A DNA stretch of 64,000 bases from Amycolatopsis sp. NBC_01480 (GCF_036227205.1 NZ_CP109442.1:3906001-3970000), one strand, 5' to 3'; shown: positions 42,273-50,396, counted from the stretch's first letter. Made by a program: numbers and translations. Notes: a model not told the origin generated them from the sequence alone.

Positions 42273-42866
42273 ATGAGCACCAACCCAGCCACCACCGAGG
42301 AAGCCGAGGAAGAGGTGACCCCCTCGGCCGCCCCGTCCTCACGGGCGCTGCCGGGCTCGCCGCGCATCTGGCTGTACGGCGCCGGCGCCTTCGCGCTCGC
42401 CGCGCTGGTGGTGGCGGTCGTGTTCGGCATCATGTGGTGGTCGGCGGCCTCGGGCACCAACGCCGCGCTGGCGGCCTCGCGCGACGAGGTGGTCAAGCAG
42501 GGCACCGCCGCGGTGAAGGCGTACACCGAGGTCGACTACACCCACCTCGACGACTACTTCGCCAACCAGAAGGCCGTGTCGAACGACGACATGTCCAAGC
42601 AGATCGACGCGGCCCGCCCGAACTACTCGAAGGCGCTGACCGACCAGAAGGTGAAGGTCAGCACCACCGTCCAGGACATCGCCGTCGAGGAACTCGACGA
42701 CCACGAGGGCAAGGCGAGCTTCCTGGCCGCGATCACCACGATGAACAGCGCGGGCGGCCAGACCGCTTCGAAGGCCATCCGCCTCGAGGTCTCGATGGTC
42801 CGCGTCGGAAGCGACTGGAAGCTGTCCGGCATCGACAACGTCCCCCTCGTCGCCGCCGGCCAGTAG
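42273..42866 (+). CDS. Mce-associated membrane protein (Mam), first
   Basis: A 197-residue protein with a single membrane helix (LYGAGAFALAALVVAVVFGIMWW, about 30-52) and an outside domain of the NTF2-like Mam type (AAVKAYTEVDYTHLDDYF, then SKALTDQKVKVSTTVQDIAVEE). Such proteins follow mce operons and help stabilise the transporter. It starts 36 bases after mceF and probably belongs to the same transcript. Confidence 0.82.
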   Translation: MSTNPATTEEAEEEVTPSAAPSSRALPGSPRIWLYGAGAFALAALVVAVVFGIMWWSAASGTNAALAASRDEVVKQGTAAVKAYTEVDYTHLDDYFANQKAVSNDDMSKQIDAARPNYSKALTDQKVKVSTTVQDIAVEELDDHEGKASFLAAITTMNSAGGQTASKAIRLEVSMVRVGSDWKLSGIDNVPLVAAGQ

Positions 42867-42890
42867 CTTCACCCAGAACGGAGTCCCGTA

Positions 42891-43952
42891 GTGCCCCCCT
42901 CTCGCCGCCAGCCGCCCCGCAGCAGCACCCCGCCGGCCCGCCGGCCGAAGGTGGCCGGGATGCGCAAGCCGCCGAACGCGGACCCGGCACCAGCGCCCGT
43001 CGAACCGGCTGAGTCGGCTGCGTCTCCGGCTCCTTCGAAGCCGCGGCCGCGTCCGGTGCCGCGGCCCGGGCCGCTGACCAGCTCGGCCCCGTCGGCTGCC
43101 GAAACCACGCAGGAGATCCGGCTGCCCGGCGGCATCAGCCGGGCCAAGCCGGTCGCTTCGCCGGACGCTGATCCCCAGCCCGTTGAGGCTGCGGACGAAG
43201 CTCCCACCGAGGTCGACCCGCTCACCGGCGAGGAGGTGTCCGACACCTCTGAGGCCGACGCTCCGGCTCGTCCCCGCCGCAAGCGCCGCGACGGGGGCAC
43301 GGCGAAGCCCGTCGACCTGGACGAGGCGGAGACTTCCGGCGAGGAGAGCATCAGCGTCTCGACGGCGCGCCCGAACCGTCCGACCGGCCAGATGCTGACC
43401 ATCGGCCTGGTGATCGTCGGTTTGGTGCTCGCGGGCCTGGCGGTGTTCTTCAAGCTGCAGTACGACACCGCGGAGGGCGCCACGAGCAACACCGCGCTGC
43501 TGGACGTGGCGAAGACCGCGCAGGTCAAGGACCAGGTCTCGCAGGCGACGGAGTCCCTGTTCTCCTACGACTTCAACAACATCAAGAAGACCGAGGACGC
43601 CGCCAACAACCTCCTGGCGAACAACGACGTCAAGGCCAAGTACAACTCGCTGATGGGCGAGGTGAAACGCCTTGCGCCGCAACAGAAAATGGTGGTGACC
43701 TGCAAGGTCACCCGCAGCGCCGTCATCATGCTCGACGGCGACCGCGCCCGCGTCATGGTGTTCGTCGACCAAACCTCCACCCGCGCCGACACCAAGCAAA
43801 CCACCGCCGGCAGCGCCCAACTCCACGTCGACGCCCAGCTGCAGGGCAACACGTGGAAGATCACGGACCTGGACACATACAAGGCGCCCCCGGCCCCGGC
43901 CGGTCAGGCTCCGGCTTCGTCGGCCCCGGCCTCGCCGCCGCCTTCGAAGTAG
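42891..43952 (+). CDS. Mce-associated membrane protein (Mam), second
   Basis: A 353-residue protein from a GTG. The N-terminal 160 residues are disordered, rich in Pro, Ala, Arg and acidic residues. A single membrane helix (MLTIGLVIVGLVLAGLAVFF) is followed by a Mam-type outside domain (SQATESLFSYDFNNIKKTEDAAN, then VTRSAVIMLDGDRARVMVFVDQT). It ends the operon at a bidirectional terminator. Role inferred from position and from similarity in layout to the preceding gene. Confidence 0.78.
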   Translation: MPPSRRQPPRSSTPPARRPKVAGMRKPPNADPAPAPVEPAESAASPAPSKPRPRPVPRPGPLTSSAPSAAETTQEIRLPGGISRAKPVASPDADPQPVEAADEAPTEVDPLTGEEVSDTSEADAPARPRRKRRDGGTAKPVDLDEAETSGEESISVSTARPNRPTGQMLTIGLVIVGLVLAGLAVFFKLQYDTAEGATSNTALLDVAKTAQVKDQVSQATESLFSYDFNNIKKTEDAANNLLANNDVKAKYNSLMGEVKRLAPQQKMVVTCKVTRSAVIMLDGDRARVMVFVDQTSTRADTKQTTAGSAQLHVDAQLQGNTWKITDLDTYKAPPAPAGQAPASSAPASPPPSK

Positions 43953-43966
43953 GTTCTTTCTCTGTT

Positions 43967-44003
43967 TGATGCCCCGCCCTGGGATTCTCCGGGCGGGGCA
44001 TCA
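43967..44003. terminator. Bidirectional terminator between mce operon and immunity genes
   Basis: Perfect 13-base arms TGATGCCCCGCCC (43967-43979) and complement (43991-44003). The right arm includes the stop codon of the convergent SitI3-like gene. Confidence 0.8.
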
Positions 44004-44474
44004 GTCGTAGGAGTGCGTGCGGCGGCGGTAGGGCTGAGGGAGTTCGGCGAGCCGTTCGGGGGTCCAGATGTCGGGGTTTTCGCTGACGTCGAGGGTGCCG
44101 TCTTTGCGGACCAGCCAGAGCACGTCGAGGCCGGTGAGGATCGCATCGCCGGTGAGCCGTTCGAGCATCCGCGCGCTGAGCCGGACGACGTCGTCCATCT
44201 GCTCGCTGATCGCGTCGTGCTTGTACAGCTGGAACGCCAGCCCGACTGTGGTGGTGATGCCTAGTTCGGTGACCTCCGGCCACCATGGCTCAGGCTTGGG
44301 CTCGTAGACCCGCGACCAAGCCTTGCGCGCGGTCACGGCCCCGTCCGTGGTGATCAGTTCGGGCGTCACCGAGTTGTCGAACACTCCGGCCGCGATCCCG
44401 AGATCGAGTACCTCGCGGGCAAACTCGTCCGGCGACAGCTCAGTCGCCATCTTGAGTGAGTAGTCAAGAGACAT
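44001..44474 (-). CDS. SitI3-like immunity protein (distal copy)
   Basis: A 157-residue protein resembling the SitI3 immunity family, named from the Myxococcus SitA3/SitI3 pair. Hallmarks shared with its paralogue: MSLDYSLKMATELSPDEFARE at the start, PEVTELGITTTVGLAFQLYKHD in the middle, and RLAELPQPYRRRTHSY at the end. It overlaps the preceding gene by 11 bases and is last in a three-gene operon. No cognate toxin is adjacent on this strand. Confidence 0.78.
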   Translation of the reverse strand: MSLDYSLKMATELSPDEFAREVLDLGIAAGVFDNSVTPELITTDGAVTARKAWSRVYEPKPEPWWPEVTELGITTTVGLAFQLYKHDAISEQMDDVVRLSARMLERLTGDAILTGLDVLWLVRKDGTLDVSENPDIWTPERLAELPQPYRRRTHSYD

Positions 44475-44787
44475 CAAGGTTCCTCGGCTGGGTTCTAAGA
44501 ACGCGAAGCTTCTCTCCGGCAGCTCGGGCCCGCGCACGCAGTGCTTCCTCTGCGCGAGCGCGGTCGTCCGCTGAAGCATCCGGCAGCACGAAGTACTCGT
44601 CGACGTGGAAGAACAGCTCGTCGATGGCCCCGAAGGCTGGATCGCCGTGCATGACCTCGTCGTCCTTGACCATGCGCAGGTACTCGGCCTCGAATAGCCC
44701 GGCGTCGATCTCCCGGCCGACGAACCGGTCGATCAACTCCACATAGCCGACCAGGTCGCGTCGCGCCGGTCTGTCCCGGGTGCTCAC
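44464..44787 (-). CDS. Colicin-immunity-domain protein
   Basis: A 107-residue helical protein (GTG start) matching the pattern of the bacterial self-protective colicin-like immunity family: LVGYVELIDRFVGREIDAGLFEAEYLRM, then AFGAIDELFFHVDEYFV. Its start overlaps the upstream SitI3-like stop (GTGA), and its end overlaps the downstream SitI3-like start. The longer open frame upstream lies in another gene and is not used. Confidence 0.72.
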   Translation of the reverse strand: MSTRDRPARRDLVGYVELIDRFVGREIDAGLFEAEYLRMVKDDEVMHGDPAFGAIDELFFHVDEYFVLPDASADDRARAEEALRARARAAGEKLRVLRTQPRNLDVS

Positions 44788-45257
44788 CCGTAGACGTGCG
44801 TCATACGCCGGTACGGCTCTGGCAGTTCGGCCAGCCGATGCGGTGGCCAGAGGTAGTCGACCTCGCTGACGTCCAATTCGTCGCCACGGCGGACCAGCCA
44901 GTGGTTCTCCATCCCGGTGAGGACCGCGTCTCCAGGAACCCTCCTGAGCAGCCGACCCACGATGCGCACAAAGTCGTCCTTCTGCTCCTCGAGCTTGTCG
45001 TGCTTGTACAGCTCGAACGAGATGCTCACCGTGGCGGTGATGCCCAGCTCCGTGACTTCCGGGGCCCACGGGGGAGGGGCGGGCGCATAGACCTTGAGCC
45101 ACGTGCCGAGGGTTGTCTTGGCGCCATCGGAAACGATCTGCTCAGGGGTGACCGCTGCCTCGACCAGGCCGAATTCCCGCGCGACGTCGACCACCTCCCG
45201 GGCGAACAGCTCAAGCGACAGCTCAGTCGCCATGTCGAAGCTGTAGTCGAGCGACAT
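44784..45257 (-). CDS. SitI3-like immunity protein (proximal copy)
   Basis: A 157-residue paralogue of the gene at 44001, exactly equal in length. It shares MSLDYSFDMATELSLELFARE, PEVTELGITATVSISFELYKHD and RLAELPEPYRRMTHVYG with it. The variable middle and N-terminal parts differ, as expected if each copy neutralises a different toxin. First gene of the immunity operon; 9 bases separate it from the end of the chorismate mutase gene upstream, on the same strand. Confidence 0.78.
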   Translation of the reverse strand: MSLDYSFDMATELSLELFAREVVDVAREFGLVEAAVTPEQIVSDGAKTTLGTWLKVYAPAPPPWAPEVTELGITATVSISFELYKHDKLEEQKDDFVRIVGRLLRRVPGDAVLTGMENHWLVRRGDELDVSEVDYLWPPHRLAELPEPYRRMTHVYG

Positions 45258-45266
45258 GCACGCAGC

Positions 45267-45848
45267 TCAGCAGACCGACCGCAAAGCCGTCCGCAACGCG
45301 TCCCGGTGCAGTCCGTCGAGCCGGTCGATCACGATGGCCGACAGCTGGGCCTCCGTGACCTGCACGCGGCACGTGATCCCCGGGTGCCGGACTCCGTCGG
45401 TGGCGACGAGTTGTTGCAGCAGCGACGTGGTCAGCTGGTCGAGTTCCACGCGGATCTCGTTCAGGTCCGGGCGGGTGGTGGGTGCCTGGTCCGGGTGCTT
45501 GGTCCAGCGGTCGAACAGGCCGCGCTGGACGACCTTGCTCGCGGCGATCTGGTCCTGGAAGAAGGCCGCCGTGCGGTCCGGGTCGATGCCGAGGGTGGTG
45601 GCCCGGGCGCGAACGTCGGCCAGCTCCTGCTGTTCGCGGACCGGGTCGTCGATGGGCTTGCCGGTGCCGAACTTCGCGGCCGCGACCTGGTCGCTCACCT
45701 TGAGCCGCTGGACGACCAGGTCGGTCAGCGGGCCCAGCCGGCCGGCGGCGTCGGGTGCGGCCATGGCCTGAGTGCCTCCGATGGTGAGTGCCGCCAGAAC
45801 CACGGCGATGGTCACGGCGAACCGCCGCACGGACCTCGACACGGACAT
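45267..45848 (-). CDS. Secreted chorismate mutase (AroQ gamma type)
   Basis: A 193-residue exported enzyme that turns chorismate into prephenate. Residues 1-30 are a signal peptide ending QAMAA. The mature all-helical part has LVVQRLKVSDQVAAAKF, VREQQELADVRARA and FFQDQIAASKVVQRGLF, in line with the M. tuberculosis secreted enzyme, and a probable disulfide between Cys in GITCRV and the C-terminal Cys. Start chosen after AGGGAAAAG; upstream codons lack similarity. Why some Actinobacteria secrete this activity is unclear. Confidence 0.85.
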   Translation of the reverse strand: MSVSRSVRRFAVTIAVVLAALTIGGTQAMAAPDAAGRLGPLTDLVVQRLKVSDQVAAAKFGTGKPIDDPVREQQELADVRARATTLGIDPDRTAAFFQDQIAASKVVQRGLFDRWTKHPDQAPTTRPDLNEIRVELDQLTTSLLQQLVATDGVRHPGITCRVQVTEAQLSAIVIDRLDGLHRDALRTALRSVC

Positions 45849-46020
45849 GGGCTTTTCCCTTCGACGCGCGGCACCGGGATCGCGGCTGATCTTACCGGCG
45901 GACGAGGCCCGGGACCCGCGATTTCCGCCGGGTGGACACAGTTCGTGCCCGAAAATCATCCACAGTGGACTCTTGAGGGGACCGCGGACCTGGCGGCCGC
46001 GGCCCGGCTAGGTTGGGGCG

Positions 46021-46887
46021 GTGACTGATCAGCAAGCGTTCGCGAGCCTCCGTGGACTGGCCGTCGGCGACGCGTTCGGGGCGCAGATCCTGCTGCCGGG
46101 CGACCATCCCAACATCGTCGGGCGGCAGTTGCCGACCGCGCCGTGGCGGTGGACGGACGACACCGAGATGGCGTGCTCCCTCTACGCGGTCCTGCGCCGC
46201 GCAGGCCACGTCGACCAGAATGCGCTCGCGGCGTCCTTCGCCACCCACCACGATCCCGACCGCGGGTACGGATCCGGCGTCGCGCGTTTGGTGCAGGACA
46301 TCCGCGCGGGGCAGCCGTGGCCGGAGCTGGCCGCGACGGCGTTCGGCGGCTCCGGTTCGTGGGGCAACGGCGCCGCGATGCGAGTCGCCCCGCTCGGCGC
46401 CTGGTACGGCGCGGACCTGCCGCGAGTGCTGCGCGAGGCCGAACAATCCGCCGTGGTGACGCACGCGCACTTCGAAGGGGTGGCAGGTGCGGTGGCGGTC
46501 GCGGCGGCCGCGGCGATGCGGGCCGTCCAGCCGACCCTCGGCGGCCCGGACCTGCTCTCCTCGGTGATCCCGTTCGTCCCGCCGGGCCGCGTCCGTGACG
46601 GCCTGACGACGGCGCTCGAACTCCTGCGCTCCGGCGCCGACCCCGCTGACGCCGCCAGGACACTGGGCACCGGCCGCGAGATCGCCGCGCACGACACTGT
46701 CCCGCTGGCGCTCTGGATCGCCGCCCGCCACTCCGCCGCGTACGTCGAGGCGATGTGGCTGGTCGCCCGCCTCGCCGAAGACGTCGACACCGTGGCGGCC
46801 ATCGCGGGCGGCGTGCTGGCCGCCGGCGCCCACGAGATCCCCGTGGAATGGCTCCAGGCCACGGAGCCCCTGCCCGACTGGCTCTGA
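46021..46887 (+). CDS. ADP-ribosylglycohydrolase family protein
   Basis: A 288-residue DraG-type hydrolase that removes ADP-ribose from modified targets using two magnesium ions. Motifs: GLAVGDAFGA (12-21), metal-binding TDDT at 45-48, GSWGNGAAMRVAPLG in the middle, and the late metal motif DVDTVAAIAGG from residue 254. All key parts are intact. It lies 288 bases from the end of a polymorphic toxin gene with an ADP-ribosyltransferase domain, converging on it with a 76-residue gene between. A DraG-like enzyme (Tri1) is the immunity protein for an ADP-ribosylating toxin (Tre1) in Serratia, so a protective role is plausible but unproven. Confidence 0.9.
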   Translation: MTDQQAFASLRGLAVGDAFGAQILLPGDHPNIVGRQLPTAPWRWTDDTEMACSLYAVLRRAGHVDQNALAASFATHHDPDRGYGSGVARLVQDIRAGQPWPELAATAFGGSGSWGNGAAMRVAPLGAWYGADLPRVLREAEQSAVVTHAHFEGVAGAVAVAAAAAMRAVQPTLGGPDLLSSVIPFVPPGRVRDGLTTALELLRSGADPADAARTLGTGREIAAHDTVPLALWIAARHSAAYVEAMWLVARLAEDVDTVAAIAGGVLAAGAHEIPVEWLQATEPLPDWL

Positions 46888-46902
46888 CCGCGTCCGCCGG
46901 AG

Positions 46903-46927
46903 GCGGCCCCATCGTGATCGGGGCCGC
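46903..46927. terminator. Terminator between the hydrolase and toxin operon
   Basis: Arms GCGGCCCC (46903-46910) and GGGGCCGC (46920-46927), with a loop containing further ATC/GAT pairing. It lies between the convergent ADP-ribosylglycohydrolase and the 76-residue gene. Confidence 0.5.
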
Positions 46928-46939
46928 GTCCGGGCGGGT

Positions 46940-47170
46940 TCACTGCGGCGGTTGCTGCTTGTCGACCGGGAACGGTTCGAGGTTGTCGTCGAGGCCGATG
47001 GCGAAGTTGTCGCCGGGACGGCGCGGCGGCGCGACCTTCCCGGTGGCGCGGTTGCGCGCATCGGCGGCCATCAGCTTGCGCAGCGGCTCCTGCAGCTCGG
47101 GCGGCAGGTCCTCGATGTTCGTGTGGTAGCGGCGGCGCAGCTCTTCGTTGCTCAGCGGCTCTTCGGGCAT
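46940..47170 (-). CDS. Small protein downstream of the toxin, unknown
   Basis: A 76-residue hydrophilic protein (MPEEPLSNEELRRRYHTNIED...) with an acidic helical N half (LPPELQEPLRKLMAADARNRAT) and a Pro-rich C half ending VDKQQPPQ. It starts four bases after the toxin stop, so it is certainly in the toxin operon. No family is recognised. Position immediately after a polymorphic toxin is where immunity genes usually sit, but the length and low complexity are also compatible with a chaperone or accessory role. Confidence 0.65.
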   Translation of the reverse strand: MPEEPLSNEELRRRYHTNIEDLPPELQEPLRKLMAADARNRATGKVAPPRRPGDNFAIGLDDNLEPFPVDKQQPPQ

Positions 47171-47174
47171 TCCC

Positions 47175-49307
47175 TCACCTTCCCAGGTCCTTGAGGTGGA
47201 TCTTCCAGTTTCCCGCGGCGTCCTGGTCACGGCCGAGCACGCGGAAGCCGCTGCCCGGCGGGAACAGCACCTCGCTCTGGCCGACCGAGGCGTCCTTCAG
47301 CCACGAGATGTCCTTGCCGGTGGTCGACTGGATGACGAATTCGACGTTCCCGCTGAACGCCTGGTTCATGTCCGCGCTGGTGAACGCGGGCTCGCGCACC
47401 GAGGCGCCGGGCGAATAGCGGTCCAGGAACGCGTTCATGTCATGGGGCGCGATGTCGATGCCGCGGTACACCTCGCCCTGGTGCGCGGGGAGCTTGTTCA
47501 GGCCCGACACGGCTTCGCTGATCTCCGGGTCCATCGTGCGCAGCGCCCCCGTGTCGCCGGCGCGCAGCGCGCTGTTGAGGTCCTGGTGCGCCATGCCGGT
47601 GTAGTGGTCCAGCGCGCGGACCTCCTCGTTGCCGAGTCCCACGTCGGGTGCCCGGTCCAGCTGCTCCTGCAGCAGCCGCTCGTTGCCGGGCCCGAACTTG
47701 TCGTTGAACGCCTGGTGGTCGGCCGCGCCGGCGTGGTGGCCGGGGTCCTGGTAGTCCCCGGGATGATGCGGCGCGGCGTGGTCCGGGGCGGGTCCGTCGA
47801 GGCGCGAGCCGATGTCGTGGTGCACACCGGGGTCCGCGGGGGCGTGGCCGTCCAGGCGCCCGGCGATGTCGGGCTTCTCGATCAGCTCGGACTTGTCCCA
47901 CGACGCCTCCGGCGGGGTGCCGTAGTGCGACGGCTGCGGTTCGGGCGCAGGAGGCTCGGCGTGGCTGGACGGGCCGAAGTCGCCCGCCGGGCCGAAATCC
48001 TCGTGGGCGCCGTAGCCGTGGTCGCCCCATCCCGCCGCGTCGGAGGCCGTGGTCCCGCCCGGCGGGCCGGCGAGGTCCCGGCCGGCCGTGGCCGCCGCGT
48101 CGTCGCCGATCGCCGACGCGGCGTCCCGGCCGGCGGTCTCCGCCGCGCTCCGGCCCACGGTCACCGCGGCCCCTTCGGCGGCCTCCTCGCCCACGCCGAC
48201 GGCGACGCGCTCCGCCGCCGCGCCGGCCGTGCCCGCGCCGTCCGTGGCCGCGCCCAGCGCGATGTTCGGGATGAGCTTGCCGAAGGCCTCGGCCGGGTCG
48301 CTGCCCCAGCCGTCGCCGACCATGCCCTTGAGCAGGTCCATCGGGTGGTTCACGGTGTGCAGCAGCCCGGCGGCCGTGCCGGACAGGCCGGCGACGTACT
48401 CCGCGGGGTGCGTGATGTTGTACGGGTCGAACGGGCTCACCGAGCGCGCGAACTTCGCGATCCCGAAGGCGCCCTTGATGATCCCGCCGTAGAAGTGGGT
48501 GACGCCGTCCATGCCCATGTCCACCAGGTCGCCGGCGTCGTTCAGCAGCCGGTCGGTGAACTTCGGCTCGGCGGGTGCCGTGGCGGTGGCCGCGTCGACC
48601 GCGGCCTTGGCCCGGTCGCCCTCCTCACCGCGCCGCCGGCGGGCTTGGCCCAGCAGGTCTTGCGCGCGTTGCGCCCCGTCGGCGCCGGGATCGCGGAAGT
48701 CCGCCGGCCTCGGCCCCTCTTGCGCGGTATAGGCGAGGACCTGCTGGTTGTACGCGGACCTGGCGTGTTCGGAGTCCTGTTTCGCCTGCTTGTACAGCTT
48801 CACGGCCTCGGCGGCCTGAGCCTGGGCCCACCGCACCACGGCGGCGTATGAGGTCAGCGCCGTGGCCGCTTTCGCGCACGCGGCGGCGGCGTCGGACCAC
48901 TGCGCCGGGTGCTGGTGGTACGACGCGCGGAACGCGTCCGCGGCCGAGCCGGTCCAGTGCGCGGTGTCGACCTTCGCCAGCCCTTCGGCGGTGTTGCCGA
49001 ACGCCGTCGCGAACTTCGCCAGGTGCCCGGCCGATTCGGTGATCGCGCCGGCGTCGCCGTGCACGAGCCGGGTCGGGTCCTCGGTCTGCCCGAGCTGTTC
49101 CTCGCCGACCTGCGCGCCGAAGGTGTCGGCCACCGAGTCGCCGAAGCCGTCGACCGCTTCGGCCGCCGAGTGCAGCCCCACGCTGTCCAGCCCGTCGCCG
49201 ACGAAGTGCGCGACGTCGTCAGCGGCCTTTCCGACCCCGCGGCCGACCGACTCGACGGTGTCCTCGAGGTCGTCGCCGATCTCGTCGATGAAGTTCCAGA
49301 GCCCCAT
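47175..49307 (-). CDS. T7SS-exported polymorphic toxin with ADP-ribosyltransferase domain
   Basis: A 710-residue protein. The N-terminal 190 residues look like a WXG100/T7SS_signal module: amphipathic helices (MGLWNFIDEIGDDLEDTVES), then VDTAHWTGSAADAF with W118-x-G120 and long helices. The middle (about 250-560) is a hydrophobic Ala/Gly-rich then Pro/His/Asp-rich linker. The C terminus (566-710) is an R-S-E class ADP-ribosyltransferase: DHYTGMAHQDLNSALR, Arg615 in VYRGI, Thr643-Ser644 in AFTSAD, and Gln677-Ser-Glu679 followed by VLFPPGSGFRV. A Q-x-E rather than E-x-E catalytic loop argues against arginine as target. Its ATG overlaps the upstream gene stop (TGATG). Confidence 0.86.
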   Translation of the reverse strand: MGLWNFIDEIGDDLEDTVESVGRGVGKAADDVAHFVGDGLDSVGLHSAAEAVDGFGDSVADTFGAQVGEEQLGQTEDPTRLVHGDAGAITESAGHLAKFATAFGNTAEGLAKVDTAHWTGSAADAFRASYHQHPAQWSDAAAACAKAATALTSYAAVVRWAQAQAAEAVKLYKQAKQDSEHARSAYNQQVLAYTAQEGPRPADFRDPGADGAQRAQDLLGQARRRRGEEGDRAKAAVDAATATAPAEPKFTDRLLNDAGDLVDMGMDGVTHFYGGIIKGAFGIAKFARSVSPFDPYNITHPAEYVAGLSGTAAGLLHTVNHPMDLLKGMVGDGWGSDPAEAFGKLIPNIALGAATDGAGTAGAAAERVAVGVGEEAAEGAAVTVGRSAAETAGRDAASAIGDDAAATAGRDLAGPPGGTTASDAAGWGDHGYGAHEDFGPAGDFGPSSHAEPPAPEPQPSHYGTPPEASWDKSELIEKPDIAGRLDGHAPADPGVHHDIGSRLDGPAPDHAAPHHPGDYQDPGHHAGAADHQAFNDKFGPGNERLLQEQLDRAPDVGLGNEEVRALDHYTGMAHQDLNSALRAGDTGALRTMDPEISEAVSGLNKLPAHQGEVYRGIDIAPHDMNAFLDRYSPGASVREPAFTSADMNQAFSGNVEFVIQSTTGKDISWLKDASVGQSEVLFPPGSGFRVLGRDQDAAGNWKIHLKDLGR

Positions 49308-49906
49308 CAGTGGGCATCCTGCTGCGGTACGGGGCCGAACGCCTGGTCCTCGACGTGCGCGTACGCGTCTCCCACGCCGATCGCGTTGGCGGCCGTCTTG
49401 CCGAGCCCCATCGGGCCTTCGGCCAGGTCGCGTCCCTCCGCCTTCCACTGCGCGGCCATCTGGCTCCCGGCCTTGTCCCAGGACGCGGCGCTGTAGTCCG
49501 GACGGCTGTCGGCGGCGAGCTGCTGCCAGGACTCCTGCGCCACCTGCTCGTCCGACTTGTGCGGGTCGCCGCCGACGTCCGACACGACGTCCTTCAGCAG
49601 GCCCACCGCGTACTGCTCCATGTCGTGATACCGCCCGGCGGCCAAGCCGAGCCGGCTCGCCATCTCGTTGCCGTCCTGCACCAGCGTGCGCACGCCCCAG
49701 GACCAGCGCTCGCAGAACGCGTCGAACGCGCCCTGCAGGCCCTCGTGCCCGATCTCCAGGCCGGACAGCGAAAGCTCGGAGAACCCGCGGCCGGACTCGC
49801 CGGCTTCGTCGACGCCGATCGCCTTCAGCTCCGTAATGGCGGTGTTGATGCCCTGCGCGGTCTCCTGCAGCGCGGCCGGCTCCAGGCCGTAACCCTCGCC
49901 GGCCAT
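49307..49906 (-). CDS. WXG100-like/ESX-type partner of the toxin
   Basis: A 199-residue helical protein starting MAGEGYGLEPAALQETAQGINTAITELKAIG. The first 100 residues form the two-helix pattern of WXG100/EspC-like proteins, with the turn region RWSWGVRTLV. The second half (DKAGSQMAAQWKAEGRDLAEG...) is amphipathic. It is coupled to the toxin gene by a TGATG overlap, so it probably forms a heterodimer that presents the toxin to a type VII secretion system. The TGA of the SseB-like gene overlaps its own ATG in the same way. Confidence 0.8.
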   Translation of the reverse strand: MAGEGYGLEPAALQETAQGINTAITELKAIGVDEAGESGRGFSELSLSGLEIGHEGLQGAFDAFCERWSWGVRTLVQDGNEMASRLGLAAGRYHDMEQYAVGLLKDVVSDVGGDPHKSDEQVAQESWQQLAADSRPDYSAASWDKAGSQMAAQWKAEGRDLAEGPMGLGKTAANAIGVGDAYAHVEDQAFGPVPQQDAH

Positions 49907-50264
49907 CAGGCGTCCACCGCCAGCTCGTCGGGCACGATGCCGCGTACCGGTGGCAGCAGCATCGGCGCCTGGCCGGCCACGTCGAGCGCCACCCCCGCGC
50001 CGCTGCGCAGCAGTCGTCGCCCCAGGACACTCACGTAGGCCTGGCCCGAGGCCCCGTCCGCGCCGCGCGCGAGGGCCCAGCGAGCCAGCTCCGCCTCGGA
50101 CGTGAACGCGACAGCCAGCGGATCCCACCGGCGTCGCCGGCGGCCAGTGTGCGCGATTCTTCTTGCGGTACAAGGACAACGGTGTCGCGAAAGACCGCGA
50201 CCATCGCCGCGCCCGCGCCGTCGCCCGCTCGAACGCGCGCGACCAGTTCGGTCAGTTCTGGCAA
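49906..50264 (-). pseudogene. SseB-like protein, frameshifted
   Basis: Two frames together spell an SseB-family protein. Frame 1 from TTG at 50264 (after GGGG) reads MPELTELVARVRAGDGAGAA ... VPQEESRTLAAGDAGGIRW. Frame 2 continues as AVAFTSEAELARWALARG ... RGIVPDELAVDA to the stop at 49906, which overlaps the next gene (TGATG). The switch falls at about 50105-50122 and needs one base inserted or a -1 slip. The span of 359 bases is not a multiple of three. Could be a true pseudogene, a sequencing error, or programmed frameshifting. SseB-like proteins often lead such WXG100 operons. Confidence 0.65.
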
Positions 50265-50396
50265 TTCCCCACCCCTTGATCACGAATGATCTCCCGGCGC
50301 GGGACCCTATCGACCGCTGACGCACCGCGTACAGGCTTTCGCAAGGAGTAAGCGAAAATCTCTCACCGAAATCCGACTTATCGGGTATACGACGGA

